A stretch of DNA of 33,726 bases, from contig PEYN01000157.1 of NCBI GenBank assembly GCA_002774355.1, forward strand, positions 1 to 33,726. The letters run 5' to 3'. Positions 9,051-18,112 of this stretch are shown piece by piece. Source of the stretch: Candidatus Marinimicrobia bacterium CG08_land_8_20_14_0_20_45_22. GTDB lineage: Bacteria > Fidelibacterota > UBA2242. Made by a program: the position numbers and the translations under genes. Positions within the stretch are counted from its first letter, which is position 1; the number at the start of each line of letters is the position of its first letter. The notes below the pieces were generated by a model, which did no database searches, was not told the DNA's origin, and saw nothing but the letters and a program-made list of their open reading frames with translations.

Positions 9051-9170
9051 TTATTCTCTTCTCAAAGATGGGAAAATATTCTCAATGAGTTTTCGGTAAT
9101 TACTCGCTTTCCGCCCGTTTTTAAAAATATCATGTAAATCTTCAAACATATTTTCAATGGATTTTCCCAT
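9051..9170 (-). CDS. Possible 39-aa small protein
   Basis: Upstream of uppS and on its strand, an ATG at 9170 opens a 39-codon frame ending in TAA at 9051. It reads MGKSIENMFEDLHDIFKNG and ends NIFPSLRRE. The composition is protein-like and mostly helical, unlike a random AT-rich frame, and an upstream stop (TAG) limits the frame to 46 codons. The only ribosome-site-like bases (CCAGGG) touch the ATG, which is too close. It could be a real small protein, the tail of a decayed gene or chance. I recognise no family. Confidence 0.25.
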   Translation of the reverse strand: MGKSIENMFEDLHDIFKNGRKASNYRKLIENIFPSLRRE

Positions 9171-9226
9171 CCCTGGAAAACTGGCTTTAATCTAAATAAA
9201 TTATCTACCAAATTTGAAAATTGCGA

Positions 9227-9255
9227 TTGTTTTAAAAAGTTACCGAATCTATATT
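9227..9255 (+). promoter_or_regulatory. Sigma-70-like promoter for the response regulator
   Basis: TTGTTT and TATATT are separated by 17 bp, and the -10 ends 82 nt before the ATG at 9338. The spacing and -10 match the vegetative promoter pattern. The same TATATT with a 17-bp spacer occurs upstream of argR. AT-richness limits certainty. Confidence 0.4.
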
Positions 9256-9337
9256 ACCTAAGTGATAAAAATATTTTGAACTAAATTGGATTAATCACTA
9301 AAACAAAAAGTAGATTCGGAAATCGCCTAAAGTAGCC

Positions 9338-10687
9338 ATGAACAGTAAAATTTTAATTGCAGATAACGATATAGCCACGCAACAGTCACTCGGCGAGTTT
9401 TTAAGTTCAAAAGGATACGACTGCTCGATGACAGCGGATACTAAAGAAGCGATCCACTTTGTACAGTCAGACAATTTTGACATTCTCATTGCCGATGTAA
9501 AAATGCCAAAGTGGAACGGATCTGACATTCTTGAGGAAATCCAAAAATATTCGCCGCGAACACTAACAGTCATAACCACCGATTCCGCCACGGTTGAATC
9601 CGCCATTGAGGCATTAAGAAAAGGTGCAATCGATTACCTGATCAAACCGCTTGACCTAGAAGACCTCCATCTCCGCTTGAAAAAAATCGCCAAAATTCAG
9701 CAAGTACTCCTCGAAAACCAATACCTTCGAAAAGAAGTCCACTCTATCTTCAATCAAAATATCATCATCGGAAATAGTCCAGCAATGAAAAGCGTCTATC
9801 ACATGATCGATAAAGTTGCCAATTCATCTTCAAATATCCTCATAACCGGAAAAAGCGGAACTGGTAAAGAATTAGTTGCGCGATCGATCCATCAAAACAG
9901 TCCAAGAACCAATGCCCCGTTTGTTGCTATCAATTGCGGCGCTATACCGGAGACTCTTTTTGAAAGCGAACTTTTCGGGTTTAAAAAAGGCTCTTTTACC
10001 GGCGCAACAATGGACAAAGAGGGCGTTTTCCGTGCAGCAAACGGCGGCACATTATTTCTAGATGAGGTCGGTGAAATCCCAATCCACATTCAGGTAAAAT
10101 TGCTCCGCGCGATCGAAGAAAAGGAAATCAAACCGATTGGTTCCGCTTCATCTGTTCACGTGGATGCTCGCGTTCTTTCTTCCACAAACCGCGATTTGCT
10201 AAAGGAAATCGAGGAAGGAAATTTCCGCGAAGATTTATACTATAGGCTAAACATCATCGAAATTCATCTCCCGCCACTCAGTGAACGCAAAGAAGATATT
10301 CCTGTGCTTGTCGAGCATTTTGTACACAAATACAACCAAGAACTGAAACGAAAAGTTCTTGGCGTTGATAACCAAACGATGAAAATCCTCATGAATTATA
10401 AGTGGAAAGGCGAAGTCAGAGAACTGGAAAATATGATCGAGCGAGCTGTCCTACTCTGCGAGACGGAATATATCTCATCCAAAGATCTTCCGCCACATGC
10501 TGTTGGTTCAGAAACAGGAACGGATTACCCCGACGATCTAAAAGCATCTGTCCACAACTTTGAGAAACAACATATCATCAATATTCTCAGTCGTGTTAAT
10601 AACGATAAAAACAAATGCGCGGAAATTCTCGGAATCGGTCTTTCTTCTCTTTACCGGAAAATCGAGGAATTAGAAATAAAAATCTGA
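9338..10687 (+). CDS. NtrC-family sigma-54-dependent response regulator
   Basis: The 449-aa protein has three domains. The first is an N-terminal receiver (residues 1-120) with phospho-acceptor D53 in IADVKMP, acidic pocket D9/D11 and K103. The second is a central AAA+ sigma-54 activator domain (about 135-365) with Walker A GKSGTGKE, Walker B TLFLDEVGE and the sigma-54 contact loop as GSFTGA rather than GAFTGA. The third is a C-terminal Fis-type helix-turn-helix (about 410-449). It would activate sigma-54 promoters on phosphorylation. No histidine kinase lies beside it, so partner and targets are unknown. The start ATG lacks an obvious Shine-Dalgarno. It converges with the methylmalonyl-CoA operon, 54 nt apart. 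Confidence 0.93.
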   Translation: MNSKILIADNDIATQQSLGEFLSSKGYDCSMTADTKEAIHFVQSDNFDILIADVKMPKWNGSDILEEIQKYSPRTLTVITTDSATVESAIEALRKGAIDYLIKPLDLEDLHLRLKKIAKIQQVLLENQYLRKEVHSIFNQNIIIGNSPAMKSVYHMIDKVANSSSNILITGKSGTGKELVARSIHQNSPRTNAPFVAINCGAIPETLFESELFGFKKGSFTGATMDKEGVFRAANGGTLFLDEVGEIPIHIQVKLLRAIEEKEIKPIGSASSVHVDARVLSSTNRDLLKEIEEGNFREDLYYRLNIIEIHLPPLSERKEDIPVLVEHFVHKYNQELKRKVLGVDNQTMKILMNYKWKGEVRELENMIERAVLLCETEYISSKDLPPHAVGSETGTDYPDDLKASVHNFEKQHIINILSRVNNDKNKCAEILGIGLSSLYRKIEELEIKI

Positions 10688-10741
10688 TATTCGCCCGTTC
10701 TTCCGTAGCAACAAATTCTTACCTTAATTTAACGGCTGATT

Positions 10742-11911
10742 TTAACGAAAAATTGCCAGAAAAACGCCAGCGGCGATCGCTGATCCAATAACGCCTGCCA
10801 CATTCGGTCCCATCGCATGAAACAGAAGATAATTGTCCTTGTCAAACTGGCGCGCAACAATCTGTGAAACGCGCGCAGAATCCGGTACAGCGGATACACC
10901 CGCCGAACCGATTAACGGATTTATTTTTTCCTTTAGAAACAGGTTCATGATTTTGGCAAAGAGAACACCGCTGAAAGTGGCAACCGCAAACGAAAAAAAT
11001 CCAAGGAAGAAAATTTCCAGCGAGCGTGGTGTCAGAAACCCAACATTTACGCCATTGACAAACCGAACTGCCTGCGTGCTAGCTCCAACCGAAAACGCTA
11101 AAATAATCGTGCAAATATCGAGAAGTGCACTGCCCGCCGTTTTAGCCAATCGGTCAGTTACGCCACATTCTTTCAGCAAATTCCCCAGCATTAACATTCC
11201 AACGAGACTCAGCGAACCCGGCGCAATCAATGCGGAAATGACCACAACAATAATCGGGAAAAGAATTTTTTCCGTTTTGCCGACTTTTCTTGGCGGTTTC
11301 ATCCGAATCCGACGTTCTGCATCGGTCGTCATCAATTTCATGATTGGCGGCTGAATGAGCGGCACCAAAGCCATGTACGAATATGCCGCAATAGCAATTG
11401 GCCCCAGCAGATGAGGTGCTAAAATTGATGAAAGAAAAATCGAAGTCGGACCGTCCGCTCCACCAATAATACCTATCGATGCGGCTTCTTTACTACTAAA
11501 ACCGAGAACAAGGGCGCCAATATACGTTATAAAAATTCCGACTTGCGCCGCCGCTCCCAGTAATAATGATTTCGGATTCGATATCAACGATGAAAAATCG
11601 GTCAACGCACCAATTCCCAGAAAGATTAGCGGAGGAAATATTCCTGAAGTCACCCCCCAATAAAATAAACTGAATACACTATTCTGCGGAAATCCGTTTG
11701 CAATTGAATCATATACACCAATCGGCAAACCAGAAATTGTCGGCATATTTCCGACGATAACGCCGAATCCGATTGGCAACAACAATAACGGCTCATAATT
11801 TTTAGCAATAGCCAAAAATATCGCAATTCCGCCAATGATAATCATGAGAATGTTTCCCAATGTCAGATTCGCAAATCCGGTTGTTGAGAAAACCTTTTCA
11901 AGAATTTCCAC
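10742..11911 (-). CDS. Sodium-pumping carboxybiotin decarboxylase beta subunit (OadB/MmdB/GcdB type)
   Basis: This 389-aa polytopic membrane protein has the family hallmarks: the re-entrant segment IGIIGGADGPTSIF with the functionally important Asp, the segment NPLIGSAGVSAVPDSAR, and LFHAMGPNVAGVIGSA near the C terminus. The beta subunit decarboxylates carboxybiotin and couples this to Na+ export. The start is GTG at 11911, behind AAGGGAATTAA. It is the last gene of the operon, 13 nt after the biotin carrier gene. Because the carboxyltransferase next door belongs to the acyl-CoA type, methylmalonyl-CoA is the most likely substrate rather than oxaloacetate or glutaconyl-CoA. Confidence 0.93.
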   Translation of the reverse strand: MEILEKVFSTTGFANLTLGNILMIIIGGIAIFLAIAKNYEPLLLLPIGFGVIVGNMPTISGLPIGVYDSIANGFPQNSVFSLFYWGVTSGIFPPLIFLGIGALTDFSSLISNPKSLLLGAAAQVGIFITYIGALVLGFSSKEAASIGIIGGADGPTSIFLSSILAPHLLGPIAIAAYSYMALVPLIQPPIMKLMTTDAERRIRMKPPRKVGKTEKILFPIIVVVISALIAPGSLSLVGMLMLGNLLKECGVTDRLAKTAGSALLDICTIILAFSVGASTQAVRFVNGVNVGFLTPRSLEIFFLGFFSFAVATFSGVLFAKIMNLFLKEKINPLIGSAGVSAVPDSARVSQIVARQFDKDNYLLFHAMGPNVAGVIGSAIAAGVFLAIFR

Positions 11912-11924
11912 TTAATTCCCTTCG

Positions 11925-12398
11925 CTATCCCAAAATGATGAGGACATCGCCTTCATTGACTGAATCGCCAGCCTTGACGAAAATTTCTTTGACGATGCCA
12001 TCTTTGCTTGACTGGATTTCATTTTCCATTTTCATAGCTTCCATAATGATAACGCATTGTCCCGCACGGATATTGTCGCCTTCTTTGACATGAATTTTCT
12101 GAATCAAACCCGGCAACGGCGCTAGCACGCTTGTAGCATCCACAATAGATTTAGGTTTGTGCAATGTTGGTTCCGGAGCGCCGCCAACCGTTTTCTGAGC
12201 GGCTTCGGTTTCACCTATCATTTCAGAACGGTTCAGTTTTGGCTTGATGTCGGAGACTTGTTCGATCCCAATGTCTTTCAAGCCAACCTGATATTTTTTA
12301 CCGTTGACCGTTAACACGGCTTCATACGCGTTAAATTCGCTGATGACAACCTCATATTCCTTGCCATTTATTTCCAACTGGAGTTTTTTCTCTTTCAT
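11925..12398 (-). CDS. Biotin carboxyl carrier subunit of the acyl-CoA decarboxylase
   Basis: This is a 157-aa protein. Residues about 1-60 form a small beta-rich domain (INGKEYEVVIS, VNGKKYQVGL) common to decarboxylase carrier subunits. A short variable linker follows, then a C-terminal biotinyl/lipoyl domain (about 88-157) with the canonical AMKMEN motif, whose K123 would carry biotin. It shuttles CO2 from the carboxyltransferase to the membrane beta subunit. AAGGAAATAAAG precedes the ATG. The gene sits 2 nt after the gamma subunit gene. A biotin ligase is needed and is not in this window. Confidence 0.93.
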   Translation of the reverse strand: MKEKKLQLEINGKEYEVVISEFNAYEAVLTVNGKKYQVGLKDIGIEQVSDIKPKLNRSEMIGETEAAQKTVGGAPEPTLHKPKSIVDATSVLAPLPGLIQKIHVKEGDNIRAGQCVIIMEAMKMENEIQSSKDGIVKEIFVKAGDSVNEGDVLIILG

Positions 12399-12400
12399 CT

Positions 12401-12763
12401 TTATTTCCTTAGACCGCTTAGTCTTTGTCCAACTTTATAACCCATCTTCCATACATTCTGCTGACTACCGTGAACGAAAGTTATCTCGCTTTGAAGCGGC
12501 TCAAAGTGAATCTTCCTATAACATTCGATCGCCGTCGCAATAGCGACTAAATCGTCTTCCGGAATGTCCACAACTGGTGTAACCGAAACGAACTCATCTG
12601 CCTCTTTTTCTAAGTATTCTTTAAGCGCCCGCCTTTTTGCGGAAACTTCTACCAGTTTATTGAAGAGAAATAGAACCACCTCAATCAACACCAATCCTGA
12701 AAATACGATGAGCAATCCGGCAAAGGCGATCATTGCCCCATTTTGAATTACATTCCCGCTCAT
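12401..12763 (-). CDS. OadG-family sodium pump decarboxylase gamma subunit
   Basis: The 120-aa product has one N-terminal transmembrane helix (about residues 10-34, MIAFAGLLIVFSGLVLIEVV). A charged stretch follows, then a soluble tail with DIPEDDLVAIATAIECYRKI, which is typical of OadG/MmdD-type subunits that hold the complex together. AGGAG lies 6 nt before the ATG. The position between carboxyltransferase and biotin carrier matches sodium-pump decarboxylase operons. The tail lacks an obvious His-rich zinc end of the oxaloacetate type, which fits an acyl-CoA decarboxylase. Confidence 0.85.
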   Translation of the reverse strand: MSGNVIQNGAMIAFAGLLIVFSGLVLIEVVLFLFNKLVEVSAKRRALKEYLEKEADEFVSVTPVVDIPEDDLVAIATAIECYRKIHFEPLQSEITFVHGSQQNVWKMGYKVGQRLSGLRK

Positions 12764-12772
12764 TGTTTGCTC

Positions 12773-14323
12773 CTATAACGGAATATTGCCATGTTTTTTC
12801 GTTGGATTATCATCGCGTTTGCTGGATAACATCTCAAGAGATTTGATCAGTTTGTATCTTGTAATTTTCGGCTCGATCACCTCATCTATATACCCTTTGG
12901 CGGCGGCAACATACGGATTGGCAAATTTATCCCGGTATTCTTCGACTTTTTTGGCAAATTTTTCTTGCGGATTTTCCGCCTCTTTTATTTCTTTGGCAAA
13001 AATGATCTCGCTGGCGCCTTGTGGGCCCATAACGGCGATCTCAGCCGAAGGCCACGCAAAACTATAGTCGCCGCGAAGTTGCTTGGAATTCATGACACAA
13101 AACGCGCCGCCATAACCCTTACGAGTGATGACTGTAATTTTAGGGACGGTCGCTTCCGCATAGGCGTAGAGCAATTTGGCGCCGTGTTTGATGATGCCGT
13201 TAAATTCCTGAATTGTACCGGGCATGAACCCGGGAACATCTTCAAAAGTAACGATCGGAATGTTAAAAGCATCGCAGAATCGGACAAATCGTGCGGCTTT
13301 ATTCGACGCATTGCTGTCCAAAACGCCCGCCAATACTTTCGGCTGATTCGCTACAATGCCGACCGATTTCCCGTTCAGTCGTCCAAAACCGATTAGAATG
13401 TTCGTCGCATAAAGTTCCTGAACTTCCATAAATTCGCCTTTATCGAGAACCTTTATCAGAATATCCCGCATGTTGTAGGGCTTGTTAGGATTGTCAGGGA
13501 CTACATAGTTAAGATCTTCCTCGATGCGGTCCACCGAATCATCGTTCCGATTGATCGGCGTCTCTTCCATATTATTCTGCGGTAAAAAAGTGATCAACCG
13601 GCGAATATCGGCGAACAAACTTTGCTCGTCATTATAAGTAAAATGGGTGATACCACTCTTGGTCGCATGAACGTCGGCTCCGCCCAATTCATCGGCAGAC
13701 ACATCTTCATGCGTAACGGTTTTGACAATTTTCGGACCGGTCAGAAACATATATGCTGAATTTCTGACCATGAAAACGAAATCGGTCAATGCCGGAGAAT
13801 ACGCAGCACCGCCAGCGCATGGGCCGACGATCGCGCTGATCTGCGGAATCACTCCCGAATACAACACATTTCTCAAGAATATTTCGGTATATCCGGCTAA
13901 AGAATCCACGCCCTCTTGGATTCTGGCGCCTCCGCTATCATTGATGCCTATGACGGGAGCGCCAACTTTAGCCGCCATTTCGAGAACTTTAACGACTTTC
14001 TCGCCGACAACTTTCGAAAGCGAACCGCCGAAAACCGTAAAATCGAACGAATAAACAAAAACCAATCGGCCATGAATCGTTCCATAACCCGTAACGATGC
14101 CATCGCCCATAACCTGCTTTTCTGCCATGCCAAAATCGATACATGTATGCGTTCGAAACATATCAATTTCTTCAAAACTGCTCTTATCAAGAAGAAGGTC
14201 AATACGTTCACGCGCGGTCAGTTTACCTTTTTGATGCTGTTTTTTGATCGCATCTTCCCCACCGCCAAGATGCGCCTTTTCTATTTTCTCTTTTAACTCA
14301 AGAATTTTTCTCTCACTACTCAT
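12773..14323 (-). CDS. mmdA: Methylmalonyl-CoA decarboxylase/propionyl-CoA carboxylase carboxyltransferase subunit
   Basis: The 516-aa protein is a full-length acyl-CoA carboxyltransferase of the PccB/MmdA family. Its two crotonase-like halves carry the oxyanion-hole glycines in NDSGGARIQEGVDSL and GPCAGGAAYSPAL (N half), and GYGGAFCVMNSK and FAWPSAEIAVMGP (C half). It moves CO2 between methylmalonyl-CoA and carrier biotin. The start ATG has AGGAG upstream and overlaps the epimerase gene by 8 nt. The context (mutase and epimerase upstream, OadB/OadG partners downstream, no biotin carboxylase) argues for the Na+-pumping decarboxylase. The sequence alone cannot exclude PccB function with a distant carboxylase. 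Confidence 0.92.
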   Translation of the reverse strand: MSSERKILELKEKIEKAHLGGGEDAIKKQHQKGKLTARERIDLLLDKSSFEEIDMFRTHTCIDFGMAEKQVMGDGIVTGYGTIHGRLVFVYSFDFTVFGGSLSKVVGEKVVKVLEMAAKVGAPVIGINDSGGARIQEGVDSLAGYTEIFLRNVLYSGVIPQISAIVGPCAGGAAYSPALTDFVFMVRNSAYMFLTGPKIVKTVTHEDVSADELGGADVHATKSGITHFTYNDEQSLFADIRRLITFLPQNNMEETPINRNDDSVDRIEEDLNYVVPDNPNKPYNMRDILIKVLDKGEFMEVQELYATNILIGFGRLNGKSVGIVANQPKVLAGVLDSNASNKAARFVRFCDAFNIPIVTFEDVPGFMPGTIQEFNGIIKHGAKLLYAYAEATVPKITVITRKGYGGAFCVMNSKQLRGDYSFAWPSAEIAVMGPQGASEIIFAKEIKEAENPQEKFAKKVEEYRDKFANPYVAAAKGYIDEVIEPKITRYKLIKSLEMLSSKRDDNPTKKHGNIPL

Positions 14324-14732
14324 TCACTTCTCCTGCTATCTGACAAATTTCCGTTAGCACTTTTCCGGATGATTTGGGATGTAAAAAGGCAATCTTCGAC
14401 CCATTAACACCATCTCGGGGCAACTCATCGATCATAGAAACATTCATTCCCTTAAAAAATGCGATCTCATCTACGATCCCATCGCTTCGATATGCGATAT
14501 GATGAAGACCCTCACCTCGCTTTTCGATAAACTTTGCTATCGGGCTTTCTGGCGAGGTTGGCTCAAGCAATTCAATACGCACTTCACCAATTTGGAAAAG
14601 CGCGGTTTTGACTTTTTGCTCCGGAACTTCTTCAATTCCAATAAACTCGAGTCTTAAAATATCCCGGTAAAATGGAACCTGCTGGTCAAGCATAGACACC
14701 GCAATTCCAATATGATCAATCTGTTTTATCAT
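14316..14732 (-). CDS. mce: Methylmalonyl-CoA epimerase
   Basis: This 138-aa vicinal-oxygen-chelate protein interconverts (R)- and (S)-methylmalonyl-CoA. Metal-ligand regions are IDHIGIAV near the N terminus, GLHHIAYR in the middle and LTEICQ near the C terminus. The frame extends to a TTG at 14738, but I choose the ATG at 14732 because it forms a 4-nt ATGA overlap with the meaB stop, a standard coupling arrangement. It lies between the mutase chaperone and the carboxyltransferase, as its role linking mutase and decarboxylase would predict. Confidence 0.93.
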   Translation of the reverse strand: MIKQIDHIGIAVSMLDQQVPFYRDILRLEFIGIEEVPEQKVKTALFQIGEVRIELLEPTSPESPIAKFIEKRGEGLHHIAYRSDGIVDEIAFFKGMNVSMIDELPRDGVNGSKIAFLHPKSSGKVLTEICQIAGEVNE

Positions 14733-15688
14733 AACCAATTACTCTCTCTTAAAAATAGGTTAATTTTCCCGTTAATCAAAGAATAGGGACCATTTTTTTT
14801 CCGATAGACAGCATCGACCCACTTGTCAAGTCTATTCTCAAAATCATATTTCTGATTGATATAAGCAGACACTTTTTGGGTAAAAATTTGCCTAATTTCG
14901 GATTTGAGCCGACCTTTACGTTTATTTTGAAGAAAACCGTTATTAGAAATCTTTAAAACATAAGCATCAATAGCAGTTAACAGTTCATCGATTCCTTCAT
15001 TCATCGATGCCGCTGTCATCACGACAGGCTTGATTTTTTCCGGTTGATCGGCAAATTGAATTCCGAGAACATATTCAATCTCGGCTTTGAGTTTCATTGC
15101 ACCATCCCGATCCTTTTTATTAACGACAAAAATATCGCCAATTTCCATCACTCCCGCTTTCATTGCCTGAATTTCGTCGCCAAGCCCCGGAACCAAAACC
15201 AACAAAACAAGATCAGAAAGTCCGACAACCTCGATCTCAGTCTGCCCAACTCCGATTGTTTCGACAGCAATCAGATCGAACCCGGCGGCATCCAGAACTT
15301 TAATCGCATCGCGAGTTGCCTGCGCGACGCCGCCCAAATGCCCGCGCGATGCCATCGACCGGATAAATACACCTTCATCTGTGGCGTGACTCTGCATTCG
15401 CAGGCGATCCCCCAAAATCGCTCCACCAGAAAACGGCGAACTCGGATCGACTGCAATAACGGCGACTTTTTTTTGTCTATGTCTTTCGATTTCAATGATT
15501 TTATCCAGTAGCGTGCTTTTCCCTGCACCGGGCGGACCGGTAATTCCCCAAACCTGAGCATTGCCACAATGCGGATACAACGCGTCAATAAGTTTCTCTT
15601 TTTCCGGTCGGTTGTTCTCAATCCAACTGATAGCTCGCGCTATCGCACGAACATCGCCCTTAAGAATCCTTTCCGCAAGATCGTTCAC
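14729..15688 (-). CDS. meaB: MeaB/ArgK-type G-protein chaperone of methylmalonyl-CoA mutase
   Basis: The 319-aa GTPase shows P-loop [13 protein letters not shown], the MeaB-specific [17 protein letters not shown], the switch region [12 protein letters not shown], and the base-recognition motif NKKD. It has N- and C-terminal helical extensions for dimerisation. MeaB gates cofactor loading and protects B12-dependent methylmalonyl-CoA mutase. The start is GTG at 15688, forming a GTGA overlap with the small mutase subunit. The chromosomal link to both mutase genes supports this role over the old arginine-transport annotation. Confidence 0.95.
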   Translation of the reverse strand: MNDLAERILKGDVRAIARAISWIENNRPEKEKLIDALYPHCGNAQVWGITGPPGAGKSTLLDKIIEIERHRQKKVAVIAVDPSSPFSGGAILGDRLRMQSHATDEGVFIRSMASRGHLGGVAQATRDAIKVLDAAGFDLIAVETIGVGQTEIEVVGLSDLVLLVLVPGLGDEIQAMKAGVMEIGDIFVVNKKDRDGAMKLKAEIEYVLGIQFADQPEKIKPVVMTAASMNEGIDELLTAIDAYVLKISNNGFLQNKRKGRLKSEIRQIFTQKVSAYINQKYDFENRLDKWVDAVYRKKNGPYSLINGKINLFLRESNWL

Positions 15689-16089
15689 CGACTGACTCGC
15701 TCCCGATTAGCTTCGATAAATTGAATGACATCAGAAATTGGAGTTCCGGGCGTAAAAATGATTTCAATGCCGTTATCTTTAAGTTGCGGAATATCGACAT
15801 CGGGAATCACGCCGCCTCCAAAAACAATAATATCGCTTGCCTGCTGTTCCCGCAAAAGCCGAACGACTTTTGGAAATAATTCGTTATGCGCGCCGGACAA
15901 AAGGCTAAGTCCAACAAAATCCACGTCCTCCTGAATCGCCGTTTTGACGATCGCTTCCGGAGTCTGACGAATGCCAGTATAAATAACCTCATAACCGGCG
16001 TCTTTCAAGGCTCGGGCGACATACTTTGCTCCACGATCATGTCCGTCAAGACCGGGTTTTGCGATAAGTATTCGAATGATTTTCTTCAC
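15685..16089 (-). CDS. mcmB: Methylmalonyl-CoA mutase small (B12-binding) subunit
   Basis: The frame is open to 16179, inside the upstream gene, but a GTG at 16089 with GGGAGG about 7 nt upstream gives a 134-aa product, the normal size of the stand-alone B12-binding subunit. It begins [28 protein letters not shown] supplies the His that ligates cobalt. GLSLLSGAH and [11 protein letters not shown] complete the Rossmann-like corrinoid fold. The subunit is separate from the catalytic subunit, as in archaeal and some bacterial mutases, rather than fused. It lies 10 nt after the large subunit gene. Confidence 0.93.
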   Translation of the reverse strand: MKKIIRILIAKPGLDGHDRGAKYVARALKDAGYEVIYTGIRQTPEAIVKTAIQEDVDFVGLSLLSGAHNELFPKVVRLLREQQASDIIVFGGGVIPDVDIPQLKDNGIEIIFTPGTPISDVIQFIEANRERVSR

Positions 16090-16099
16090 GACATCCTCC

Positions 16100-17773
16100 C
16101 TATAAAACGATCGATTCTTGATACTCGCCGAATTCTTCTCGAAGAACGTTGCAGATTTCGCCGAGAGTTGCATATTCACTCACTGCGTCGAGTATCAGCG
16201 GCATCAGATTGACTTCCGGATGTTTCGCGCCTTCCCGAAGTTCGTTCAGGCAGGATTTGACTGTGCTGGCATTCCGAATTTTCCGCACTTCAGCTATTTT
16301 TCGGATTTGAACATTTCTGAGTTCAGGATCGACTTTTAAGATTTCCTTCGGCGCTTCTTGTTCAACGGTAAATTTATTTACACCGACGATAACACGCTCT
16401 CCGCTTTCGACTTCGCGTTGATATTTATAGGCGGCGTCTTGAATTTCCTTTTGAACAAATCCGTTCTCAATCGCACGAACCATCCCGCCAAATTCTTCGA
16501 TTTTGTCAATATAATTCCAAACATCGGATTCTATTTTGTCAGTCAAACTCTCAACCAAATATGATCCGGCGAGCGGATCGATACTGTTTGTCACGCCTGA
16601 TTCATAGGCGACAATCTGCTGAGTCTTGAGCGCGATCCGAACGGCGTCTTCAGTCGGCAAACCCAAAGCTTCGTCTCGCGAATTCGTGTGAAGGCTCTGC
16701 GTTCCGCCAAGCACTGCCGCCAATGTCTGAATAGCGATGCGAACTATATTGTTATCCGGCTGTTGCGCCGTCAATGTGCTCCCGCCCGTCTGCGTATGGA
16801 ATCGGAGCATCATCGACTTTGGGCTTTTGGCATGAAATTTTTCCTTCATAATCTTTGCCCAAATTCGGCGAGCCGCCCGAAACTTCGCCACTTCTTCCAA
16901 CAGATCGTTGTGCGAATTAAAGAAAAACGACAAGCGATCCGCGAAGGCATCAACATCCATCCCCGCTTTTACTGCGGCTTTGACATATTCGATTCCATCC
17001 GCCAGCGTGAATGCAACCTCCTGAACTGCCGTTGATCCGGCTTCTCGAATATGATATCCGGAAATGCTGATCGTATTCCACTTCGGCACTTCCTGCACAC
17101 AATATTCAAAAATATTAGTGATTAGTCTAAGTGATGGTTTCGGCGGGAATATATAAGTACCGCGCGCCATGTATTCTTTAAGAATGTCGTTTTGAATAGT
17201 ACCGTTTATTTCTTGCTTGGAAATACCCTGCTTCTCCGCAACCGCAATATACATGGCAAGTAGAACCGCTGCCGGCGCGTTGATCGTCATGGATGTCGAT
17301 ACTTTATCCAACGGAATACCGTCAAACAGGATTTCCATATCCTTGAGAGTGTCTATGGCAACGCCAACTTTTCCGACTTCGCCTTCCGAGTGAGGATCGT
17401 CGGAATCGTAGCCGATCTGCGTTGGTAAGTCGAAAGCGATGGATAAACCGGTTTGTCCCTGACTCATCAAAAATTTATATCGCTGGTTGGATTCCTCCGC
17501 CGTTCCGAATCCTGCGTATTGCCGCATCGTCCAGAATCGACCGCGATACATTGTCGGCTGAACGCCGCGCGTGAATGGATATTCGCCGGGAAAACCTAAT
17601 TTTTCCGAATATTCGGCGTCAGTAGTAATAGAAGGCAAATGAACGCGTTCAACCGGAATCCATGAACCCGTCATGAATTCTTTTTTACGTTCCGGATTTC
17701 TATCCGTCACTTTTTTAACAGTACCGGATTCCCAGGATTTCCGCTGATCTTCTAAGTGTTTACTTTCAGGCAT
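16100..17773 (-). CDS. mcmA: Methylmalonyl-CoA mutase large (catalytic) subunit
   Basis: The 557-aa protein is the TIM-barrel catalytic part of methylmalonyl-CoA mutase, isomerising succinyl-CoA and (R)-methylmalonyl-CoA. Family signatures include [20 protein letters not shown]-like residues 62-83, [43 protein letters not shown] and [15 protein letters not shown]. The C-terminal B12 domain is absent and supplied by the next gene. AGGAG sits 9 nt before the ATG. It is the promoter-proximal gene of the eight-gene operon. The length fits the split type, as against roughly 700 aa for the fused enzyme. Confidence 0.96.
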   Translation of the reverse strand: MPESKHLEDQRKSWESGTVKKVTDRNPERKKEFMTGSWIPVERVHLPSITTDAEYSEKLGFPGEYPFTRGVQPTMYRGRFWTMRQYAGFGTAEESNQRYKFLMSQGQTGLSIAFDLPTQIGYDSDDPHSEGEVGKVGVAIDTLKDMEILFDGIPLDKVSTSMTINAPAAVLLAMYIAVAEKQGISKQEINGTIQNDILKEYMARGTYIFPPKPSLRLITNIFEYCVQEVPKWNTISISGYHIREAGSTAVQEVAFTLADGIEYVKAAVKAGMDVDAFADRLSFFFNSHNDLLEEVAKFRAARRIWAKIMKEKFHAKSPKSMMLRFHTQTGGSTLTAQQPDNNIVRIAIQTLAAVLGGTQSLHTNSRDEALGLPTEDAVRIALKTQQIVAYESGVTNSIDPLAGSYLVESLTDKIESDVWNYIDKIEEFGGMVRAIENGFVQKEIQDAAYKYQREVESGERVIVGVNKFTVEQEAPKEILKVDPELRNVQIRKIAEVRKIRNASTVKSCLNELREGAKHPEVNLMPLILDAVSEYATLGEICNVLREEFGEYQESIVL

Positions 17774-17796
17774 AAATCATTCTCCTCGGTGTGCAT

Positions 17797-17870
17797 ATCA
17801 GGTAACTTTGGTAAATCCTCGCAAACGGTGTAAGGAATTTTTCTGGTTAAACATCTCGAACTTACCTGAT
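17797..17870. promoter_or_regulatory. Paired inverted repeat upstream of the methylmalonyl-CoA operon
   Basis: ATCAGGTAACTT (17797-17808) and AACTTACCTGAT (17859-17870) are inverted copies, 11 of 12 matching and the outer 9 perfect. Their outer edges are 74 bp apart and equivalent positions about 62-65 bp apart, near six helical turns. They lie 24 to 97 bp before the mcmA start. They could be two half-operators of a regulator or the stem of a leader structure. No matching regulator is identified. Confidence 0.3.
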
Positions 17871-18112
17871 CCAAAATCACTTAAGAAATTAAAGATAACG
17901 TCGGAAAAAAACAATAGCCGCAACTACGGTATAACCGACTGTGAACATTCCATTTTGGAAAAGTCGTGGACAGATTCATATAGGAAATCTGGAAATCTTG
18001 ATCAATTTAGTTCTCATCTATTATTTTCCCTCCAAAACAAGCCCATTTGGGAGACTCCTGATCAAATTCTTTTAGTTAATTCCATCTTTTTCACATTTAG
18101 CCTGCTTAATTC

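Noticed and set aside
12965-13396. 143-codon plus-strand frame opposite the carboxyltransferase gene
   Set aside because: It is a shadow of mmdA with no family content and no start signals.
10742-14323. Oxaloacetate or glutaconyl-CoA decarboxylase as identity of the sodium pump
   Set aside because: No oxaloacetate-type alpha subunit is present, and the carboxyltransferase is linked to mutase and epimerase, so methylmalonyl-CoA is the better substrate.
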